From the NCBI GenBank assembly GCA_017303635.1, contig JAFLCG010000003.1:1-64000 (forward strand): a stretch of 64,000 bases of DNA, read 5' to 3'. The DNA comes from Anaerolineae bacterium. Lineage in GTDB: Bacteria > Chloroflexota > Anaerolineae > Aggregatilineales > Phototrophicaceae. A program made the translations under genes and the position numbers. The first letter of the stretch is position 1; each line of letters starts with the position of its first letter. Shown here one piece after another: positions 6,571-14,804 of this stretch. The notes beneath the pieces are model-generated. The model had not been told where the DNA came from and ran no database searches. It worked only from the letters and a program-made list of their open reading frames with translations.

Positions 6571-8112
6571 TTACTTCGCCATCTCGGTGGCGCGGGTTTC
6601 GCGGATAACCTGCACTTTGATCTGACCGGGGTACTGCATGGTCTCCTCGATCTTGCGGGCCACATCACGGGCCAGTTGCAGCGCCTTCAGGTCATCGACC
6701 ACATCCGGGCGCACCAGGATACGCACTTCACGACCGGCCTGGAGCGCGTAGCTGGCGTCCACACCGTCGAAGCTATTGGCGATGTCTTCCAGCGTCTTGA
6801 CACGCTTGATGTAGGTATCCAGGCTTTCGCGCCGTGCGCCGGGTCGCGCGCCGCTGATGGCATCGGCGGCTTCCACGATATAGGCTTCCACGCATTCCTG
6901 TTCAACTTCGTGGTGATGGCTGGCAATACAGTTGACGATCTTGGCAGGGACGCCGTAGCGCTTGGCGAAGTCCGCGCCGATGAGCGCGTGGGTTCCTTCC
7001 ACCTCATGGTCAATGGCTTTACCGATGTCATGCAGCAGGCCGCCCGCTTTAGCCAGGGCCACATCGGCGCCCAGTTCAGCGGCGATCATCCCGGCAATAT
7101 GCGCTGTTTCGATGGCGTGGGCATTCTGGTTCTGCCCGTAGCTGGTGCGGAATTTCAGCCGCCCCAGCAGCTTGATGATCTCCGGGTGCAGGCCGGGTAC
7201 GCCGGTTTCATAGGCGGCGCGTTCGCCCTCTTCCTTGATGGAGGCTTCCACCTCAGCTTTAGAGTCTTCGACCAGTTTTTCGATGCGAGCCGGATGGATG
7301 CGTCCGTCCACCACCAGCTTCGCCAGCGCCCGCTTGGCAACTTCGCGCCGCACCGGATCAAAGCTGCTGATCGTGACGGCTTCCGGCGTGTCATCGACCA
7401 CCACATCAACCCCGGTGGCGATTTCAAAGGCGCGGATATTGCGCCCGGCACGACCGATGATGCGGCCTTTCATCTCATCGCTCGGCAGGGTGACCACGCT
7501 CACGCTGATTTCACTAACGTGTTCGGAGGCCAAGCGCTGCACCGCCAGCGCGATCACATCGCGGGCGCGGCTGTCCGCTTCTTCCCGCGCTTCGGCTTCC
7601 ACCTGGCGGATGGTACGGGCCATGTCCTGCCGGGCATCCCGTTCCACCTGGGCGATCAGATCCCGGCGGGCTTCATCGACAGTCATCTGGGCGATCTGCT
7701 GGAGTTGTTCCAGCTTTTCCGCTTCAGCCTTCTCCAGGTCATTCTGCTGCTTATCCAAGCGGCTCTGGCGTTTATTCAGGTTTTGTTCGCGCTGTTCCAG
7801 TTTTTCGATGCGCTTGTCCAGCTCTTCGCGGCGGGCACGCAGGCGTTCATCTTCGCGGTCAAGTTCACGGCGGCGCTTGGTGGTTGCTTCCTCCGATTCG
7901 AGGGTCAGAACACGAGCTTTATCTTCAGCTTCATTCAGGAGTTTGAGCGCCTGTTCATTCCCCTGACTGATAATCGCACGGGCTTCCAACTCCGCCTGTT
8001 CAAGGCGGGTCTTGCCTTGGGAGGTGGTCATCCGGCTGCTGACCAACCAGGCGACGACCGCCCCGGCAGCCGCGCCGATGACAAAATCAAGTATCAGGAT
8101 CAGAATATCCAT
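6571..8112 (-). CDS. rny: Ribonuclease Y
   Basis: The 513-residue membrane-anchored endoribonuclease initiates mRNA decay in Gram-positive-type bacteria. Domains in order are: an N-terminal transmembrane helix (ILILILDFVIGAAAGAVVAW), a long charged coiled coil of about 150 residues, a KH RNA-binding domain (MKGRIIGRAGRNIRAFE), and an HD domain with metal ligands in HAIETAHIAG and LLHDIGKAIDHE. Length fits the family. I chose the ATG at 8112 (MDILILILDF) because GAGGA sits six bases upstream. In-frame ATGs at 8124 and 8157 lack one. The start lies 26 bases inside recX, so translation is coupled to recX. Confidence 0.97.
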   Translation of the reverse strand: MDILILILDFVIGAAAGAVVAWLVSSRMTTSQGKTRLEQAELEARAIISQGNEQALKLLNEAEDKARVLTLESEEATTKRRRELDREDERLRARREELDKRIEKLEQREQNLNKRQSRLDKQQNDLEKAEAEKLEQLQQIAQMTVDEARRDLIAQVERDARQDMARTIRQVEAEAREEADSRARDVIALAVQRLASEHVSEISVSVVTLPSDEMKGRIIGRAGRNIRAFEIATGVDVVVDDTPEAVTISSFDPVRREVAKRALAKLVVDGRIHPARIEKLVEDSKAEVEASIKEEGERAAYETGVPGLHPEIIKLLGRLKFRTSYGQNQNAHAIETAHIAGMIAAELGADVALAKAGGLLHDIGKAIDHEVEGTHALIGADFAKRYGVPAKIVNCIASHHHEVEQECVEAYIVEAADAISGARPGARRESLDTYIKRVKTLEDIANSFDGVDASYALQAGREVRILVRPDVVDDLKALQLARDVARKIEETMQYPGQIKVQVIRETRATEMAK

Positions 8113-8776
8113 TATCGTCCTCATCGCTTTCAATAGTTCCGAAGAACGGCTCGTCACGGAGTTCCAGTTCTTCGATCAAACGGGTAAGGGTTGTCCGGGC
8201 GGTGCTGTAGCTAAAGCCGCGCCGCTGGAGGAAGGTCAGTATTTTTTGTTTGAAATCCGGCAGTGTTCCACCCTTGAGCTTCCGCAACTGCCCTTGAGCT
8301 GCGCGGTAGGCCAGTTCCGTTTCATCCTGCTCGGCCAGGGCTTCCTCAATGACCGGGTCAGGCACGCCCTTGCGCTTGAGTTCCGTTCGTAGTGCCCGCT
8401 GGCTCAGCGGCTTGAATTCGCCTCGGCTGCCCACCCAGAATCGGGCAAAGGCCAGGTCATCCAGATGCCCCATGGCCGTCAGGCGCTCGATGGCGGCCTC
8501 CGCCACCGGTTTGGGGAACTCTTTAGCGGTCAGGTTACGCCGGACTTCCGCCACACTGCGCGGACGGAAACTTAAAAAGCGCGCCGCCGAGTCCACCGCG
8601 CGCAGCACCGTATCTTCACCCTGCAGCGCCGCGACTTCGGCCTCAGTCAGCGACTGCCCTTTCTTCAGACGGGCGGCCTCCATCAAGGTCAGGCTGAAGG
8701 CATACTGACCATCAATGTAGATGTTGACGCGCTCTTTATTGCGCTTTTGCGCTTCCAGCGCGGTGATGACACCCAC
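8087..8776 (-). CDS. recX: RecX regulatory protein
   Basis: This soluble RecX-family protein, a modulator of RecA filaments, has three-helix tandem repeats (RPRSVAEVRRNLTAKEFP, then LAFARFWVGSRGEFKPLSQR, then FKQKILTFLQRRGFSYSTA) and an N-terminal beta segment ERVNIYIDGQYAFSL. At about 229 residues it is slightly longer than average because of an acidic tail. I prefer the GTG at 8776 (VGVITALEAQKRN), which has a GGGGG-type ribosome site and matches where family homology begins. An ATG at 8818 would add 14 residues and lacks a site. The 3' end overlaps rny, forming a recX-rny operon. recA is not next to it in this window. Confidence 0.92.
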   Translation of the reverse strand: MGVITALEAQKRNKERVNIYIDGQYAFSLTLMEAARLKKGQSLTEAEVAALQGEDTVLRAVDSAARFLSFRPRSVAEVRRNLTAKEFPKPVAEAAIERLTAMGHLDDLAFARFWVGSRGEFKPLSQRALRTELKRKGVPDPVIEEALAEQDETELAYRAAQGQLRKLKGGTLPDFKQKILTFLQRRGFSYSTARTTLTRLIEELELRDEPFFGTIESDEDDNGYSDPDT

Positions 8777-8818
8777 AGCTACCCCCTGAATGCAAACAGG
8801 CCGTGTGCGTTCCCGCAT

Positions 8819-9275
8819 TCACGGCTGGCCTAGTCGCCCGGAGTATGAACGATGCGCGTATAGAGTTGTGCCGGATCGCTGTTAAAAGAACAACAGCAGG
8901 GCAGGATTAATCACCGCCCGCAAAGGTCAACGATTATTCATCTACAACAGGTGGACCGCAATCTTCGTAATGTCTTATTCCCATGATCTTACGATTACCC
9001 GGTTCCAGTTGAATCGGCACAAACAAGTTCCACATCTGCGGGGCGGGTCAGCCCGGCGCAGGTCAGGTCGGCAAACGTTCAGGCGGTGTTGAGCCATCGC
9101 CGTGACTGCAAAAAGGGGCGCTACTTTGCGCCACATTTCCATATTATCCAGATTTTAACCGTTTGTCCAACGCCCCGTTCGCCGCCTCTGGCGGGATCCC
9201 CCCGGATGTCGGGGGAATCCAACCGGGCAAATGACCTTAGAATGAATTCTGTGAAGCCAATCAGGGAGGATTGCC
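8819..9275. other. 457-bp intergenic region upstream of the TPM gene
   Basis: No gene is supported. It holds an imperfect inverted repeat at 9194-9220 (an 11-bp arm with one mismatch around GATGT) and a small GGCGC stem near 9117-9132. It should also contain the promoters for recX-rny (leftward) and the TPM protein (rightward). I recognise no riboswitch or ncRNA family. Confidence 0.4.
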
Positions 9276-10157
9276 GTGAAAAAGTGGCTGTTCATTCTAC
9301 TGCTCTTGCTGGCTCTACCCTTGTTGCCAGCCGCTGCCCAGACCAGTCTCCCGCGCCGTAGTGACCCGTATGTGAATGATCTGGCCGGGGTGCTCTCCTC
9401 CGAAAGTGAAGCCCGGATACGCGCCTGGTTGCAGGATCTGAAGCAGGATCGCAATTTGGAAATGACAGTCCTGACCATCGACCGGGTCGATGATTATTCC
9501 GCAACCCATACCAGCATCGAAAACTTTGCGACGCGCCTGTTCAATACCTGGGGGATTGGTTCACTGCCAGATAACCGGGGGATGCTGCTGCTCATGGCGG
9601 TGGATGACCGGGCCATCCGGTTGGAACTGGGTTCAGGCTATGCCGCCTCCTACGATGCGCGGGCCGAAGCCATTATGAATGAGTTTATTTTGCCGCGCTT
9701 CCGGCGGGAAGATTATGAAGGTGGCCTGGAGATGGGTGTGCGAGCCGCCATCCATATGTCCACCGGTGAATGGCCGGATGGCGCGGCCCCGACCGTCTTT
9801 GAGCAAATCGGCAATGTCGTGGGTCAGGTTGACCCGATGGGTTGGTTGATTGGGATAGGCGGGCTCATTCTGAGTGCGGGCGGCGTCTTCTGGTGGCGCG
9901 AATCCCACCGCTGCCCGCAGTGTAACCAGATTTCATTGCAGATCGATTCAACCGTGATCGAACATGCCACCCGCTACAGCGAAGGGCAAAAGGAAGTCCA
10001 CAAATACTGCCCGAACTGCCAGTATGCGACGACCGAGCTGCGCTCCATCGCTCGCATCAGCGATAATGATAGCAATTCCAGCTCTGGTTCGGGTTCGTCT
10101 AGGTCATCGGGGGGTGGGGGGCATTCTTCGGGCGGCGGCGCGACTGGTCGCTGGTAG
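9276..10157 (+). CDS. TPM-domain (YgcG/Psb32-like) membrane protein with zinc ribbon
   Basis: This 293-residue exported protein has a signal peptide at 1-21 (LLLLLALPLLPAAAQ) and an extracytoplasmic TPM domain at about 30-165 (YVNDLAGVLSSESEARI, then IRLELGSGYAASYDARAEAI). A transmembrane helix follows near 190-205. Next comes a cytosolic zinc-ribbon-like pair CPQC and CPNC, then a Ser/Gly-rich tail typical of YgcG proteins. The TPM family includes photosystem II repair phosphatase-like and membrane-complex assembly factors. Function here is unknown. The start is GTG with GGGAGG six bases upstream. The Cys pairs inserted between membrane span and tail are less usual. Confidence 0.88.
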   Translation: MKKWLFILLLLLALPLLPAAAQTSLPRRSDPYVNDLAGVLSSESEARIRAWLQDLKQDRNLEMTVLTIDRVDDYSATHTSIENFATRLFNTWGIGSLPDNRGMLLLMAVDDRAIRLELGSGYAASYDARAEAIMNEFILPRFRREDYEGGLEMGVRAAIHMSTGEWPDGAAPTVFEQIGNVVGQVDPMGWLIGIGGLILSAGGVFWWRESHRCPQCNQISLQIDSTVIEHATRYSEGQKEVHKYCPNCQYATTELRSIARISDNDSNSSSGSGSSRSSGGGGHSSGGGATGRW

Positions 10158-10168
10158 CGTCAGCGGAC

Positions 10169-10199
10169 AGGAGGCACCTCACGGCCTGGTGTGCCTCCT
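10169..10199. terminator. Hairpin between convergent genes
   Basis: AGGAGGCAC and GTGCCTCCT form a 9-bp stem with a 13-base loop just after the TPM gene and before the end of the convergent receiver gene. Neither strand has a clear T-run. Confidence 0.6.
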
Positions 10200-10217
10200 T
10201 CAAGTTCAGTCCCGGCT

Positions 10218-10607
10218 TTAACGCGCCTCCCAGACCGGCTCCCCGCGCAAAACACGCTCGATCTGTTCCGGGAAGCGGTCACTATCAATCGGTTTGGCGA
10301 TGAAGCCATCAAACCCCTGGTCGCGGGTCACGCCCACTTCGCTGACATGGACAGTGCAGGCGACAATCGGTGCACGGTCAAAGCGGGAATCGGAACGCAG
10401 CATGTTCAGCACCTGGTACCCATCCAGACCCGGCATTTCCAGGTCTAACAGGACCAGATCGACGGGTTCCAGGGTAGGCACCACGTCAAACAACTGATTG
10501 GGGTGACTGATCTGCGTAGTACGGGCACCCTGCAGTGCCAATAACTGGGAGACAACACTGAGATTACGGTTGTTGTCATCAATCACCAGTGCATGAATAT
10601 CGAGCAT
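10218..10607 (-). CDS. Stand-alone response-regulator receiver 3
   Basis: The 129-residue CheY-like protein consists of a receiver domain only, with no DNA-binding output. The acidic pair is in VIDDNN, the phospho-acceptor Asp in LLDLEMPGLDG, the switch Thr/Ser position in VACTVHVSE, and the conserved Lys in FIAKPID. The ATG at 10607 has AAGGA eight bases upstream. A longer frame from 10859 runs antisense into the next receiver gene. It is last in a four-gene leftward operon of kinase and three receivers. Its C-terminal pattern (KPID..RFPEQIERVL) is shared with the other two, so they arose by tandem duplication. Confidence 0.88.
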   Translation of the reverse strand: MLDIHALVIDDNNRNLSVVSQLLALQGARTTQISHPNQLFDVVPTLEPVDLVLLDLEMPGLDGYQVLNMLRSDSRFDRAPIVACTVHVSEVGVTRDQGFDGFIAKPIDSDRFPEQIERVLRGEPVWEAR

Positions 10608-10653
10608 GACTTTCATCCTTGAATGTGAATGGATTGGCGCTATGTGGTTCAGA

Positions 10654-11064
10654 TCAGGCCGAATGCCAGACCTGCTGCTTATCCAGTAATTGCCGCAACT
10701 GCTGGGGAAAAAGCACAAAATCAATAGGTTTGCTGATAAAACCATCAAACCCATGTTCGCGGGCTTTCGGGATCGCCTCAGAAGGGTCTGCGGCGGATAC
10801 CGCCACGATGGGGATAGTTCCCATAACCGAACGCTTGCGAAGATCCGCGACGACTTCATAGCCTGTCAACCGGCCTGGCAGCATCAGATCCATGATGATG
10901 AGGTCGATAGGTTGGGCAGCGTTAAGCTTTTCCGAGGTTTCATTGCCCCAGTTATCGAAGATGACAACCGCCCCGTGTCTTTCAAGCAGAGTCTTGAAAA
11001 TCATGCGGTTAGCGAGCTTGTCTTCAACGATAAAGATCCGTTTACCTGCTAATAGATTTTCCAT
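10654..11064 (-). CDS. Stand-alone response-regulator receiver 2
   Basis: The 136-residue single receiver domain has the acidic site IVEDKLAN (one acidic residue of the usual pair shifted to E-D), the phospho-acceptor in IIMDLMLPG, switch Ser in VAVSAADP and Lys in FISKPID. There is no output domain. It lies between receivers 1 and 3 on the same strand and is nine bases downstream of receiver 1, so it is part of the same operon. Such stand-alone receivers usually signal by protein-protein contact or serve as phosphate sinks. The partner is not evident. Confidence 0.88.
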   Translation of the reverse strand: MENLLAGKRIFIVEDKLANRMIFKTLLERHGAVVIFDNWGNETSEKLNAAQPIDLIIMDLMLPGRLTGYEVVADLRKRSVMGTIPIVAVSAADPSEAIPKAREHGFDGFISKPIDFVLFPQQLRQLLDKQQVWHSA

Positions 11065-11073
11065 AACAGTCCG

Positions 11074-11484
11074 TTAACTCAGGATGTACCACATCACTTC
11101 CCCGTTCAGGACCCGTTGCAGTCGGTCGGGGAATTGGTCGATATCGAGCGGTTTGGCAAAGCAGCTATCAAACCCGGCAACGCGAAGCTGTTCCACTTCT
11201 TCATTCATCACACTGGCGGTCAGGGCAACCACCGGCACATTGCGGTAGTTCGGGTGCGCACGCAGCATCTGCAGCATTTCAAAGCCATCGTATGGCTTGA
11301 CGTGAATATCCAGGAAGATCACATCCGGTTGGGGGGAGAGGGCTTCCACCCGCTCGATAAAATCGCTGCTTTCTTCAAAGATGTTCACATGTTGGAGGTT
11401 CATCGTGCCGGTCAGCAGCATCTTCATGATGCGGGCGCTGCGGGCATCATCCTCGACATACAAGATGGCAGGGTAGTTGGACAT
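11074..11484 (-). CDS. Stand-alone response-regulator receiver 1
   Basis: The 136-residue CheY-like protein has the acidic pair in YVEDDARS, phospho-acceptor Asp in IFLDIHVKPYDG, switch Thr in VALTASVM and Lys in CFAKPLD. The ATG at 11484 is preceded by AGAAAGG at seven bases. A TTG two codons earlier is an alternative. It is the first receiver after the histidine kinase, about 20 bases downstream, and therefore the most likely direct phosphotransfer partner. No output domain is present in any of the three receivers. Confidence 0.88.
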   Translation of the reverse strand: MSNYPAILYVEDDARSARIMKMLLTGTMNLQHVNIFEESSDFIERVEALSPQPDVIFLDIHVKPYDGFEMLQMLRAHPNYRNVPVVALTASVMNEEVEQLRVAGFDSCFAKPLDIDQFPDRLQRVLNGEVMWYILS

Positions 11485-11504
11485 CGTCAAACCTTTCTTC
11501 CGGC

Positions 11505-12443
11505 TCAGGCGGATGGGGAGGTTGCCGGTTTAGTGACCGGTATGGCGACAAAGAAGGTGGCACCCTCGCCTTTTTGGCTTTCCAGCCATAAAGTTCCACC
11601 ATGGGCTTCCGCCAGCTTCCTGGAGATCGGCATTCCCAGTCCAGTGCCGCCCCCCTGTCGTAAGCCAGTATCCGTCTGCTTGAAGGGTTCAAATACGGCT
11701 GCTTGATCCTCTTTTGCAATACCGGGGCCGCTATCCGTCACTGAAAGCACCACCGTGTCATCATTATTGTGGGCCTTGATGCGGATCGAACCTTTCTCGG
11801 TGAATTTACAGGCGTTCGAGAGAATATTCAGCATTACCTGAAGCAGCCGCTGCCGATCCGCCCGAATCAGCGGAAGAGTCTTTTCAATCTCCAGGGTCAC
11901 GTCCACCGGCTTATCCGCAACCAGACTTTTGGCAGTGCTCAAAGCGGATTCCAGAAGCGTGGTGACGTTGACGTTATCTTCCATGAATAGGCGCAGCGCA
12001 CCGGCTTCAATCTTGGACATATCCAGCACATCGTTGATCAGGCTCAACAGGTGCTTGCCGCTGTCAATGACTTCACCGAGTGCTTCGCGCTGTTCATCGT
12101 TAACCGGCCCCATCACCCCCTGAGCCACGAACTTGCTGAAGTTGATGATTGAGTTCAGTGGTGTACGCAGTTCATGGGACATACTGGCAAGGAAGGCGGA
12201 CTTCACGTTATTGGCACGTTCGGCCTGTTCCTTGGCGCGTTCCACGTCCTTCTTGGCCTGTTCAATTTCGACCTGTGTGCGCTGGAATTCATCAACGACC
12301 GCCTCAATTTCAATGTTGGCATCTGCCAGGTCTTGCCGGAGTCCGGCATTTTCCTTTTGAAGCTGTTCGATCTTTAGCTTGAGTTCGTCAACCGTATCCA
12401 TTTCCGGAGATACAGCACTAACGGTCATAGTGTGGTTATCCAT
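11505..12443 (-). CDS. Soluble hybrid-less sensor histidine kinase
   Basis: The roughly 312-residue protein has no transmembrane span. Residues 15-80 form a coiled coil (KIEQLQKENAGLRQDL onward). The dimerisation/phosphoacceptor domain has H90 in FLASMSHELRTPLNSI. The HATPase domain shows the N box (LSNACKFTEKG), G1 (VTDSGPGIA), F box (FEPFKQTD) and G2 (GGGTGLGMPISRKL). There is no PAS, GAF or other input domain, so the signal probably reaches the coiled coil through a partner. The ATG at 12443 has GGAAG upstream. An ATG at 12455 (MEVLMDN) is also in frame. It heads an operon with three lone receivers and is divergent from two STAS-like genes. Confidence 0.9.
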   Translation of the reverse strand: MDNHTMTVSAVSPEMDTVDELKLKIEQLQKENAGLRQDLADANIEIEAVVDEFQRTQVEIEQAKKDVERAKEQAERANNVKSAFLASMSHELRTPLNSIINFSKFVAQGVMGPVNDEQREALGEVIDSGKHLLSLINDVLDMSKIEAGALRLFMEDNVNVTTLLESALSTAKSLVADKPVDVTLEIEKTLPLIRADRQRLLQVMLNILSNACKFTEKGSIRIKAHNNDDTVVLSVTDSGPGIAKEDQAAVFEPFKQTDTGLRQGGGTGLGMPISRKLAEAHGGTLWLESQKGEGATFFVAIPVTKPATSPSA

Positions 12444-12633
12444 GAGCACTTCCATCTGAACTGATTGCTTTTACACGGATTAAAAGGGAATAGGCCCTGC
12501 TTTGAATAACTAAATTGTAATGCGATAGAAATCGAAGATTGCGTAAAGAAATCTGAAATTTGTGCCGCCTTGATGAGATTTTCATAATTGCCAATGCCGT
12601 AAATGTTCCCCTCTGAAAGACGTAAATCTCAAC

Positions 12634-12662
12634 TTGACACCAATTCTTGAATGACTTTATAA
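12634..12662 (+). promoter_or_regulatory. Sigma-70-type promoter for the STAS-like genes
   Basis: TTGACA at 12634-12639 and TTATAA at 12657-12662 are separated by exactly 17 bases. The predicted leader is about 75 bases. The rest of the 300-bp divergent spacer is AT-rich and must also hold the leftward kinase promoter, which I could not place. Confidence 0.7.
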
Positions 12663-12743
12663 GGAATCTAAGCTCGTCCAACAAATCATCATTTACCCCG
12701 CAGCTCAAGCCAGGGCTATGGGACTGTTTTTAAGGAGAAACCG

Positions 12744-13148
12744 ATGTCACGCCAGACCTTACTGGATACCGATTACGCCACGCTGTGGTATTACCCGGAA
12801 AGCAAGATCATTCGCCATATCTACCATAAATTCATCCATGGTCAGCACTTCCGGGATGTGCTCGAAAAAGGGCTGGAAACCATGAAAGAACATGGCGCCA
12901 ATAAGTGGCTTTCCGATGATCGCAAAAATTCTGCCCTGCCGACTGAAGATCTGGTCTGGAGCACAACCGATTGGAGCGTGCGCTGTATGCAAGCGGGTTG
13001 GAAGCACTGGGCGATTATCATGCCGGACAAAACCGCCGGTCAACTCACGATGAACCGCATCTTGAAGCAATACATTGAAACTGGCTTCAGTGTGCAGGTC
13101 TTTGACGACCCGGAAGAAGCCATGCAGTGGCTGGAATCCCTTTCCTGA
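12744..13148 (+). CDS. SpoIIAA/STAS-SEC14-like protein, paralogue 1
   Basis: The 134-residue soluble protein resembles small bacterial STAS/SEC14-like (SpoIIAA-like) proteins: an N-terminal beta hairpin (DYATLWYYPESKIIRH), helices around FRDVLEKGLETMKEHGA, a KWLSDDRKNSALP turn, then strand-helix repeats ending in FDDPEEAMQWLESL. No catalytic residues are evident. AAGGAG precedes the ATG. It is about 65% identical by eye to the next gene, a tandem duplicate. Its position opposite a kinase-receiver operon suggests partner-switch-type signalling, but that is inference. Confidence 0.8.
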   Translation: MSRQTLLDTDYATLWYYPESKIIRHIYHKFIHGQHFRDVLEKGLETMKEHGANKWLSDDRKNSALPTEDLVWSTTDWSVRCMQAGWKHWAIIMPDKTAGQLTMNRILKQYIETGFSVQVFDDPEEAMQWLESLS

Positions 13149-13171
13149 TCTGACCGATAGCCGAAAATGAT

Positions 13172-13215
13172 CCACGACCGTTATTGGCGGTTTCATACAC
13201 CAATAACGGTCGTGG
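13172..13215. terminator. 16-bp perfect inverted repeat between the STAS-like paralogues
   Basis: CCACGACCGTTATTGG at 13172-13187 pairs with its complement at 13200-13215 around a 12-base loop. No T-run follows. It could attenuate readthrough between the two copies or serve as an operator. Confidence 0.65.
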
Positions 13216-13263
13216 AATATCTCAGGCTGATGGCTTATCCCCCCAATACACCTGGAGCAGAAT

Positions 13264-13668
13264 ATGTCACAACTGACCTTACTGGATACCGATTACGCTA
13301 CCTTGTGGTATTACCCTGAAGGCAAGATCGTCCGTCATCAGTTCAATAAATTCATTCATGGGGAACATTTTCGGGGTGTACTGGAAACCGGCCTCCAGGC
13401 ATTGCAACAAAACAGCGCTGCCAAGTGGCTTTCGGATGATCGCAAAAATTCTGCCATCCCAACCAGCGATCTGACCTGGACATTTGAGGACTGGAGCCCG
13501 CGTTGTATTCAGGCGGGCTGGAAGCACTGGGCCGTCATCATGCCCACCAAAACCGGCGGGCAAATGACCATGGAGCGGACCATTAAGCAGTACGCCGAGA
13601 TGGGTGTGGAAGTACAGATCTTTGATGATCCTGACGAAGCACTGGCCTGGCTAGAGTCAATACCGTAG
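13264..13668 (+). CDS. SpoIIAA/STAS-SEC14-like protein, paralogue 2
   Basis: The 134-residue duplicate of the preceding gene has the same length and landmarks (LLDTDYATLWYYPEGKIV, KWLSDDRKNSAIP, WKHWAVIMPTKTGGQMTM, FDDPDEALAWLESI). The two differ mainly on the helical face around residues 30-55 and in the WSTTDWSVRC/WTFEDWSPRC region. Divergence with conserved core suggests separate partners rather than redundancy. It ends nine bases before the convergent DinB-like gene. Confidence 0.8.
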   Translation: MSQLTLLDTDYATLWYYPEGKIVRHQFNKFIHGEHFRGVLETGLQALQQNSAAKWLSDDRKNSAIPTSDLTWTFEDWSPRCIQAGWKHWAVIMPTKTGGQMTMERTIKQYAEMGVEVQIFDDPDEALAWLESIP

Positions 13669-13676
13669 GGTGGTCA

Positions 13677-14702
13677 TCAACTACCATACGGCCCTGTGAA
13701 CTTCAGCAGATAGGCCGGGAGCTTAAGCCCCAGTTCCCGGCGCATGACCGCCGCATGATCGAGGTAATGTTCGACCGCCGACCAATAACAGTGGAACAGG
13801 GTCGGATAACTAACCGAGGCGCTGCCGGTATAGGGCCGTCGGAGCGCCGCTTCATCCAGTTTGGTTACTCGATCCACGAGCTGACGACGCTCACGAAGGC
13901 AGTCTGCCTGAGCCTTCTCCCATGAATCCGTCCGTCGTGCCAGATAGAACCGTTCATTCTGGGCGTCGAAATCTAGTACTTCTGCCCAGTCGGTGACCTG
14001 TTCCCCCAACATCACCCGGATGGTCTGGGTGTAATAATCATCGCAGTCAGCAAGATGCCCCACCGCATCCTTCAGTGACCAGATGCCGCAGACCTTGCGG
14101 GTTTCCCGTTCCGCTTCCAGTACGAGGGCTGCCGTCGCCCAGAAATCGGCTTCCGCAGTTTCCAGGGCAGCTATCAGTAAAGCCTTGGGGCCGGGGAAGG
14201 CCGTCTCTGCCAGATCCTGCGCTCTACGCCAGCGCTCAAGATCTTCACGGGTGCTGTTGTCGTGCAAAAAGCGCCACTTGATGAACGTGCTGATCGAACC
14301 TTGCCCCCGCCGTTCCTTAAAGCCACCTACCCACGGGAAATGATGAGTCACGCTCAAGACCGACTCAGGGGCGGCTTCCAGCGCGGACAGCAGCGCCGCC
14401 CGCGACTCATCGAGATATTGCATGACGCGGGCGACGTCCCACCCGGCAAACCGATCCCGCAGGGTGAAGTCATGGGCAGCCAGGTCATGGATGCCGCTGT
14501 CCTTGAGTTGACCGTTCAGCGCCTGCGGAATCACGTTGGCATACAGGGCATCGTACTCGCCAGCACCGGCCAGCATATTCAGAATCGTCCAGTCGCCGAG
14601 TACCAAACGCTGTGTGAGCATCTGTTCATTGAGGCCGAGGCAGGCGTGCAGCAAGCGAGCACGATCTGCTGCCAGGCGGGCGATCAGCAGGGGTTTTTCC
14701 AT
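13677..14702 (-). CDS. Tandem DinB-like domain protein
   Basis: The 341-residue protein appears to hold two DinB/DfsB-type four-helix bundles (about 1-165 and 170-335). The second has the conserved WSLKDAVGHLADCDDYY start. The first has the matching LGDWTILNMLAGAGEYD. Metal-binding His positions are only partly clear. The family includes metal-dependent thiol transferases and ClbS-like resistance proteins; most members are uncharacterised. The ATG at 14702 has AGGAG upstream at a somewhat long distance. A monocistronic unit is likely. Substrate unknown. Confidence 0.82.
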   Translation of the reverse strand: MEKPLLIARLAADRARLLHACLGLNEQMLTQRLVLGDWTILNMLAGAGEYDALYANVIPQALNGQLKDSGIHDLAAHDFTLRDRFAGWDVARVMQYLDESRAALLSALEAAPESVLSVTHHFPWVGGFKERRGQGSISTFIKWRFLHDNSTREDLERWRRAQDLAETAFPGPKALLIAALETAEADFWATAALVLEAERETRKVCGIWSLKDAVGHLADCDDYYTQTIRVMLGEQVTDWAEVLDFDAQNERFYLARRTDSWEKAQADCLRERRQLVDRVTKLDEAALRRPYTGSASVSYPTLFHCYWSAVEHYLDHAAVMRRELGLKLPAYLLKFTGPYGS

Positions 14703-14804
14703 GTTGAGAGCTGCTCCTGTGGTCCGTAGTCACGTCTCCTATCTACCTCTATTGTAGATGTTTTGGGAAACGGGTGGCCGAACCGGTGCCCAATCCTCAC
14801 CGCC

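Noticed and set aside
6463-8136. 557-codon plus-strand frame antisense to rny
   Set aside because: It is exactly opposite the RNase Y gene, whose KH and HD motifs are complete. The antisense protein has no family features and no ribosome site.
8819-9275. Structured RNA or riboswitch upstream of the TPM gene
   Set aside because: A couple of stems exist, but no conserved core I can match to a known class.
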